This document shows, piece after piece, positions 59,306 to 64,000 of a stretch of DNA of 64,000 nt. Position 1 is the first letter of the stretch, and each line of letters opens with the position of its first letter. The notes under the pieces are model-generated. The model searched no databases. It worked only from the letters and a program-made list of their open reading frames with translations, and was not told where the DNA came from. Source of the DNA: Streptomyces sp. XY006. Lineage in GTDB: Bacteria > Actinomycetota > Actinomycetes > Streptomycetales > Streptomycetaceae. Made by a program: the position numbers and the translations under genes. The stretch is taken from NCBI RefSeq assembly GCF_002237655.1, contig NZ_NOKT01000034.1:28163-92162 (forward strand), written 5' to 3'.

Positions 59306-60757
59306 GTGAGTGACACCCCATTCGGATTCGGCCTTCCGCCGGAGGAGCCGGACGACGGCGACGAGGGCAAGAAGAAGGACCAGCAGAGCGGTGGTGGTCA
59401 GGGACCGGCCAACCCGTTCGGCTTCGGCGGCCTGCCCGGAGCCGGAGGCTTTGGCGGCGGCCCCGGTGGCCCCGGTGCGGACAATCCGTTCGCAGCCATG
59501 TTCGGCTCTCTGAACCCCAACGACCTGGGCGCCGCGTTCCAGCAGCTGGGCCAGATGCTCTCCTACGAGGGCGGCCCGGTGAACTGGGACATGGCCAAGC
59601 AGATCGCCCGCCAGACGGTCTCCCAGGGCTCCCCCGACGGCACCAAGGACAGCAGCGTCGGCCCCGCCGAGCGCCGGGCCGTCGAGGAGGCCGTCCGCCT
59701 GGCGGACCTGTGGCTCGACGACGCCACGTCCCTGCCGTCGGGCGCCGGCTCCGCCGTGGCCTGGAGCCGCGCGGAGTGGGTCGAGGCGACCCTGCCCGCC
59801 TGGAAGGAGCTCGTCGACCCGGTCGCCGAGCGCGTCGGCACCGCCATGGGCGACGTCCTGCCGGAGGAGATGCAGGCCATGGCCGGCCCGCTGATCGGCA
59901 TGATGCGCTCGATGGGCGGCGCCATGTTCGGCACGCAGATCGGGCAGGCCGTCGGCGTGCTCGCGGGCGAGGTCGTCGGCTCGTCCGACATCGGCCTGCC
60001 GCTCGGCCCGGCCGGCAAGGCCGCGCTGCTGCCGGTGAACATCGAGACGTTCGGCAAGGACCTCAGCGTCCCCCAGGAGGAGGTACGGCTCTACCTCGCC
60101 CTGCGCGAGGCCGCCCACCAGCGCCTCTTCGCGCACGTGCCGTGGCTGCGCTCGCACCTGTTCGGCGCGGTCGACGGCTACGCCCGCGGCATCAAGGTCG
60201 ACACGGCCAAGCTGGAGGACGTGGTCGGCCAGTTCGACCCGCAGAACCCCGAGCAGCTGCAGGAAGCGCTGCAGCAGGGCATGTTCCAGCCCGAGGACAC
60301 GCCCGAGCAGAAGGCCGCTCTGGCCCGTCTGGAGACGGCGCTGGCGCTCGTCGAGGGCTGGGTCGACGCGGTGGTCCACGCGGCCGCGAAGCCCCGCCTG
60401 GGGTCCGCGGACGCGCTGCGCGAGACGCTGCGCCGCCGCCGCGCCTCGGGCGGCCCGGCCGAGCAGACGTTCGCCACGCTGATCGGCCTGGAGCTGCGCC
60501 CGCGCCGGCTGCGGGACGCCTCCCGTCTGTGGGCCTCGCTCACGGACGCGCGCGGTGTCGACGGCCGGGACGCCCTGTGGCACCACCCGGACATGCTGCC
60601 GACGGCGACCGACCTGGACGACCCGGACGGCTTCGTGCACCGCGAGCAGATCGACTTCTCCGAGCTGGACAAGATGCTCGGCGAGGCGGCGGACAAGCCC
60701 GACCTGCGCAAGAAGGACGAGGGCCCGGACGAGAACAAGGGCGACGACGCCGGGTGA
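59306..60757 (+). CDS. Zinc-dependent metalloprotease-like protein (DUF2342 family)
   Basis: 483 aa from GTG 59306 (CCGAGGA upstream). A Gly/Pro-rich N-terminal 70 residues precede the DUF2342 domain with the helix EAAHQRLFAHVPWLRSHLFG carrying the family metal-site signature and GPLIGMMRSMGGAMFGTQIGQAVG earlier. The family is annotated as a zincin or as coenzyme F420 biosynthesis-associated; the enzymatic role is not proven. It overlaps the NUDIX gene by four bases, so the two are cotranslated. Confidence 0.88.
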   Translation: MSDTPFGFGLPPEEPDDGDEGKKKDQQSGGGQGPANPFGFGGLPGAGGFGGGPGGPGADNPFAAMFGSLNPNDLGAAFQQLGQMLSYEGGPVNWDMAKQIARQTVSQGSPDGTKDSSVGPAERRAVEEAVRLADLWLDDATSLPSGAGSAVAWSRAEWVEATLPAWKELVDPVAERVGTAMGDVLPEEMQAMAGPLIGMMRSMGGAMFGTQIGQAVGVLAGEVVGSSDIGLPLGPAGKAALLPVNIETFGKDLSVPQEEVRLYLALREAAHQRLFAHVPWLRSHLFGAVDGYARGIKVDTAKLEDVVGQFDPQNPEQLQEALQQGMFQPEDTPEQKAALARLETALALVEGWVDAVVHAAAKPRLGSADALRETLRRRRASGGPAEQTFATLIGLELRPRRLRDASRLWASLTDARGVDGRDALWHHPDMLPTATDLDDPDGFVHREQIDFSELDKMLGEAADKPDLRKKDEGPDENKGDDAG

Positions 60758-61281
60758 GCCTGTACGACGACGCGGTCCACGTGCTGAAGAGCTACGAGGA
60801 CCAGCCGGAGCTGCGCCAGGCCTACCTCGACCACCTCGCCGATCACCCGGACGGCCTCTGGAAGGCCTGCCACGCCGGCCACATCACGGCCAGCGCCCTG
60901 GTGATCGACCCCGAGGGCGGCCGGGTGCTGCTCACCCTGCACAGGAAGCTGAAGATGTGGCTGCAGATGGGCGGCCACTGCGAGCCCGGTGACGCCACCC
61001 TGGCGGCGGCGGCCCTGCGCGAGGCGACGGAGGAGTCCGGCGTCTCGGGTCTGGCCCTGCTGCCGGGCGGCCCGGTGCGCCTGGACCGGCACCCGATCCC
61101 GGCGCCGTGCCACTGGCACCTCGACGTCCAGTACGCCGTCGTGGCACCGCCCGGCGCCGCGCACGCGATCAGCGACGAGTCGCTCGACGTGCGCTGGTTC
61201 GCCTACGACGAGGTGGCGGACGTGGCGGACGACTCGGTGGTGCGACTGCTGGCGTCGACCCGGGCGAGGCTCACGAAGTGA
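60754..61281 (+). CDS. NUDIX hydrolase
   Basis: 175-aa protein from GTG 60754. The NUDIX box GGHCEPGDATLAAAALREATEESGV is complete, with the catalytic glutamates in REATEE. It hydrolyses a nucleoside diphosphate linked to another moiety. It is coupled to the DUF2342 gene through a GTGA overlap, an arrangement conserved in Streptomyces. Confidence 0.92.
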   Translation: MSLYDDAVHVLKSYEDQPELRQAYLDHLADHPDGLWKACHAGHITASALVIDPEGGRVLLTLHRKLKMWLQMGGHCEPGDATLAAAALREATEESGVSGLALLPGGPVRLDRHPIPAPCHWHLDVQYAVVAPPGAAHAISDESLDVRWFAYDEVADVADDSVVRLLASTRARLTK

Positions 61282-61303
61282 GCTGATGTCGGGGCGGCCG
61301 CGC

Positions 61304-61372
61304 AGCCGGCCGCCCCCTCAGGGGAGCGGGGAACTGCGCGACCGGCGACGACCGGCCCGCGGCCGACACCGT
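61304..61372. repeat. Second copy of the dispersed Streptomyces intergenic repeat
   Basis: CCCCTCAGGGGAGCGGGGAA continuing CTGCGCGACCGGC (61314-61345) matches the copy at 29170-29204 closely, again between genes. Confidence 0.75.
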
Positions 61373-61418
61373 CCCCCGCCTCCTCACCCGATCGGCCGAA
61401 CCGCGGGGCACGAAGCAC

Positions 61419-62174
61419 TCAGCTCCAGACGTTCCCCTGGTTCTGCCCCCGCGCCCCCTGCTGGCCCATGCCGTACTGCGCGGCGAGACCCGAGCCGACC
61501 TGGGCGTTCTGCGGCGGCAGCAGCTCGCTGGGCTGCACCAGCGCGAAGCCCGTGCCCATGAAGCTCAGCTCCCAGCCCTCGCCCGTGCTGCCGCGGCGGC
61601 GCCACACGCCCGAGGAGTGCGTCTGGGCCTGCATCTGCACCCGCAGGCTGGTCGACCAGGCGACGATCGCGTCGGCGTCGCAGTTGACGTACTTGTCGGG
61701 CGTCACGTGCATCAGCAGCGGCATGCCCGAGGTCATCAGCGCGACCTTGCCCCGGCCGGAGATGTTGAGCTGGTACTTCCCCGAGCCGGAGATGCCGTAG
61801 AGGCTGTCCACGGCGATGACCTCGTGGTGCAGGGAGGAGTCCATCGCCAGCACGTAGCTGCTGTCGACGGTGAGGCCGTCCTGGTCCACGTCCATCACGT
61901 GGACGTGCTGCTTGAGGTTGGCGAGGTAGACCGTGCCCTGCCCGTGGCAGCGCATCAGGTCGAGTCCCTCGCCCGTGTGCGCACGCGTGCGTGCCTGGTC
62001 GTTGCTCTGGTACTCGGCGTCGAACTCGACGAGCCCCTGGTAGGCGACCATGGTGCCCTTGCGGGCCAGGATGTCGTCGTGGCCCTCCAGGGCGACGCGC
62101 AGCATCTGCTTGTTCTGCAGACTCCAGCGTTCCTGGGTCTGCTGCTCGTTGTAGGCGAAAATCGGGCTCTGCAT
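61419..62174 (-). CDS. AIM24-family protein, third of three tandem paralogues
   Basis: 251 aa from ATG 62174. The AIM24 beta-rich fold is recognisable: LARKGTMVAYQGLVEFD, GEGLDLMRCHGQGTVYLANLKQHVHVMDVDQDGLTVDSSYVLAMDSSLHHEV, then GKVALMTSGMPLLMHVTPDKYVNCDADAIVAW. A Gln/Gly-rich tail (GLAAQYGMGQQGARGQNQGN) follows. Unlike the other two it carries the TSLRVQMQAQTHSSGVWRRRGSTGEGWELSF loop. Function unknown. It is co-directional with the other two members. Confidence 0.88.
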   Translation of the reverse strand: MQSPIFAYNEQQTQERWSLQNKQMLRVALEGHDDILARKGTMVAYQGLVEFDAEYQSNDQARTRAHTGEGLDLMRCHGQGTVYLANLKQHVHVMDVDQDGLTVDSSYVLAMDSSLHHEVIAVDSLYGISGSGKYQLNISGRGKVALMTSGMPLLMHVTPDKYVNCDADAIVAWSTSLRVQMQAQTHSSGVWRRRGSTGEGWELSFMGTGFALVQPSELLPPQNAQVGSGLAAQYGMGQQGARGQNQGNVWS

Positions 62175-62191
62175 GACGTTCTGGCTCCCCC

Positions 62192-62872
62192 TCAGCCCCG
62201 GAACCGGAGACGGTCGGTGCTGTCCTCGCTGGGCTGGACGACGACGATGCCCTGACCGGAGAAGGCCATCTGGTAGGCCTCGCCGCTGCCGCGGCCGATC
62301 AGCGACTGGGCCCGGAAGCTGCGCTTGCCCTTCACCTTGAGGTTCGGGGACCAGGCGACGAGCGCGTCGGGGTCGACGTACGTCTCGTCCTCGCCGCCGC
62401 CGCAGTCGACGACGATCGGCTTGCCCCGGGAGGTCAGCGCCACCCAGCCCTGCCCGGAGATCTTGGTGTTCCACAGGCCCTGCCCGGCGAACTTGGCCAG
62501 GCCCTTGACCCGCTCCACGCCCCAGGTGAGGTGGGCGTCGAAGGCGAGCAGGTTGGTGGCGTTGACGGAGATGCCGTCGCCGTCGAGGTTGATCACGACG
62601 ACGTTCGCCCCGTAGTCGGCGAGGTAGAGCAGGCCGTCGCCGGAGCACTTCATCAGGGGCGCGCCCTCGCCGGTCAGCCAGTCCTTGGCGATCTGGCGTA
62701 CGGCCGGCGGGTTGGGCTCGTACTGGACGAACCCTTCGTAGGCGACCATCGACCCCACGCGCGCGAGGAGGTCGTTCCCGGTCTGCATGGCGACCTTCAG
62801 CATGTGGTTGCCGTGGTTCTCCATGCGGGCGGTGACGGGTGCGGGGGCGTGGCCCGCGAGCTGCTGTGTCAT
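62192..62872 (-). CDS. AIM24-family protein, second of three tandem paralogues
   Basis: 226 aa from ATG 62872. Motifs shared with its neighbours are LLARVGSMVAYEGFVQYEP, GEGAPLMKCSGDGLLYLADYGANVVVINLDGDGISVNATNLLAFD, and LTSRGKPIVVDCGGGEDETYVDPDALVAWSPNL. It is the shortest member, with no extra tail, and lies 17 and 11 bases from its flanking paralogues. Probably one operon. Confidence 0.88.
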   Translation of the reverse strand: MTQQLAGHAPAPVTARMENHGNHMLKVAMQTGNDLLARVGSMVAYEGFVQYEPNPPAVRQIAKDWLTGEGAPLMKCSGDGLLYLADYGANVVVINLDGDGISVNATNLLAFDAHLTWGVERVKGLAKFAGQGLWNTKISGQGWVALTSRGKPIVVDCGGGEDETYVDPDALVAWSPNLKVKGKRSFRAQSLIGRGSGEAYQMAFSGQGIVVVQPSEDSTDRLRFRG

Positions 62873-62883
62873 GACGGGCTCCC

Positions 62884-64000
62884 TCAGACCTCGTACGGCT
62901 GGACGACGATGAAGTTGCCGGGTGCGCCCCGGAACTGGAGGTTGACGCTCTCGCCGGTGTCGCCCGGGTAGGCGTTGCGGCGCATCCGCACCTGGCTGGA
63001 GACGACGACCTGGGCGGCGGCCGACCAGGCGACCACGGCGTTGCAGTCGGCGAACGTGGTGGGCGTGACGGGCAGCACCACGGGCGTGCCGTGCGTCTTC
63101 ACGACGATCGTGCCGGTGCCCTGGAACTGCATGGTGAACAGCGCGCCGCCGGGGATGCCGTGTCCCTCGATGCGGCGGACCTCGTACTGGAGGCTCTCGT
63201 CGAAGGCGAGCACGTTCTCGGCGGAGACGCAGACGGCGTCGCCCTGGAGCTCGATGGGGTGCAGCATCGTCGAGTTCTCGGCGAGGAAGACCTGCCCCTG
63301 GCCCGTACAGCGCATCAGCTGCATCTCCTGGCCGGTCGCGTTGCCCACGATCCGGCCGGCGAAGCCCGCGCCCTTGTAGCTGAAGTCGACCTTGCCCTGG
63401 TAGAGCACCATGCTGCCCTGCCGCGCCAGCACGGGCTGTCCGCCGATGCCGAGGTCGACCCGGACGAGCTTCTTGTTCTGCTGCGTCCAGCGCTGCCCGG
63501 TGGGGGTCTCCTTGAACTGCTGGAGCGCGGCGGCCACGCCCGGGCCCTGGCCGGCCCCGGTCTGCGGGACGCCCTGCGGCGGGACTCCGTGCGGGGGAAC
63601 GCCGGGCTGGGGGACGCCGTGCTGCGGGGCGCCGTAGGGGGCCTGGCCGAACGGCGGCTGCTGGCCGTAGCCCGGGGGCGGGGTGGGTTGGCCGTAACCG
63701 GGCGGCGGGGCGGGGGCCTGGGGTGCCTGGGGCTGGCCGTATCCGGGCGGCGGCGGGGCCGTCTGGCCGGGGGCCTGGCCGTACGGCGGCGGCTGCGGCG
63801 GCTGCTGGCCCGGCTGGCCGTACGGCGCGGGGGCCGGGGCCGGGGGCGGGACCGGGGAGCCGGCGGGCGGGGTGTTCAAGGGCGCGACGATGGTCGGCGC
63901 GGCGTGCACCTGGGGCGCGGGCACCGGAGCCGGCGGCGGGGTGGCGCCTGGCGGTGTGGCTGCGGGCGGCGTGGCTCCGGGCGGCGTGGCTCCGGGCGGG
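62884..64000 (-). CDS. AIM24-family protein with Pro/Gly-rich N-terminus, 5' end beyond the window
   Basis: At least 346 residues from GTG 63924, and the frame stays open to base 64000 as a TPPGA/PPAAT-like repeat, so the real start lies outside. The C-terminal AIM24 domain is complete (LARQGSMVLYQGKVDFSYKGAGFAGRI, ATGQEMQLMRCTGQGQVFLAENSTMLHPIELQGDAVCVSAENVLAFD). The PYGQ/PPGYGQ linker of about 130 residues is disordered. In other Streptomyces such an N-terminal arm can precede a TerD domain; here that part cannot be seen. Confidence 0.85.
   Translation of the reverse strand, partial: PPGATPPGATPPAATPPGATPPPAPVPAPQVHAAPTIVAPLNTPPAGSPVPPPAPAPAPYGQPGQQPPQPPPYGQAPGQTAPPPPGYGQPQAPQAPAPPPGYGQPTPPPGYGQQPPFGQAPYGAPQHGVPQPGVPPHGVPPQGVPQTGAGQGPGVAAALQQFKETPTGQRWTQQNKKLVRVDLGIGGQPVLARQGSMVLYQGKVDFSYKGAGFAGRIVGNATGQEMQLMRCTGQGQVFLAENSTMLHPIELQGDAVCVSAENVLAFDESLQYEVRRIEGHGIPGGALFTMQFQGTGTIVVKTHGTPVVLPVTPTTFADCNAVVAWSAAAQVVVSSQVRMRRNAYPGDTGESVNLQFRGAPGNFIVVQPYEV

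Noticed and set aside
61419..62648. 409-codon form of the third AIM24 gene
   Set aside because: The first 158 codons are a shadow of the neighbouring paralogue; ATG 62174 begins the domain.

Overview
The window is high-GC actinobacterial chromosome. Strong third-codon G/C bias, GTG starts, translationally coupled ATGA/GTGA junctions, a WhiB-like protein, the dasR/dasABC locus, epi-isozizaene synthase with its P450, and sigR-rsrA together point firmly to a Streptomyces. Gene order from position 1 to about 28 kb follows what I recall of the S. coelicolor core region SCO5243 downwards (sigH, lipid kinase, wblE, PdtaS-like kinase, nagB, das genes, nrdABS, cyp170A1-eizS). No insertion sequence, prophage or CRISPR array is visible, so this is core rather than island DNA.

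Region 1 (1-17 kb) holds a SigB/F-family sigma factor, a lipid kinase, wblE, an orphan histidine kinase and the aminosugar module. That module contains nagB, a GH3 N-acetylglucosaminidase, the DasABC chitobiose importer and the GntR regulator DasR. Four DasR-type operators (dre) are readable: at nagB, two in the dasA/dasR gap, and one unexplained site upstream of the histidine kinase. A C-terminal remnant of a sugar-phosphate isomerase (SIS) gene sits back-to-back with nagB. Region 2 (17-25.7 kb) has a large membrane-anchored NTPase with a cysteine-rich tail, then the class Ia ribonucleotide reductase operon nrdAB and nrdS, preceded by NrdR-like boxes and a cobalamin riboswitch.

Region 3 (25.7-37 kb) carries albaflavenone biosynthesis (eizS, cyp170A1), peptide deformylase, two coupled HD/HD-GYP membrane proteins, and the thiol-stress switch sigR-rsrA with its autoregulatory promoter. 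A hydrolase, an HMCES/YedK-type protein and a YihY/BrkB-type membrane protein follow. Region 4 (37-49.4 kb) contains a SigK/RskA-like sigma-anti-sigma pair beside a membrane sulfite-oxidase-like molybdoenzyme and a fasciclin lipoprotein. It continues with aroA, rsgA, an SMR transporter, hisN, a CBS-domain protein and the divergent catalase/catR pair.

Region 5 (49.5-64 kb) has two identical initiator tRNA genes flanking a Sel1/TPR repeat protein, a UPF0182 membrane protein, a PPA1309-type protein, a PDZ-Lon-like protease, moaE, an epimerase and a metalloprotease-NUDIX pair. It ends in three tandem AIM24 paralogues, the last running off the window. The most unusual items are the orphan dre site, the SIS remnant, the NTPase with a possible frameshifted leader, the AIM24 triplet, and several short tandem repeats at gene 3' ends.
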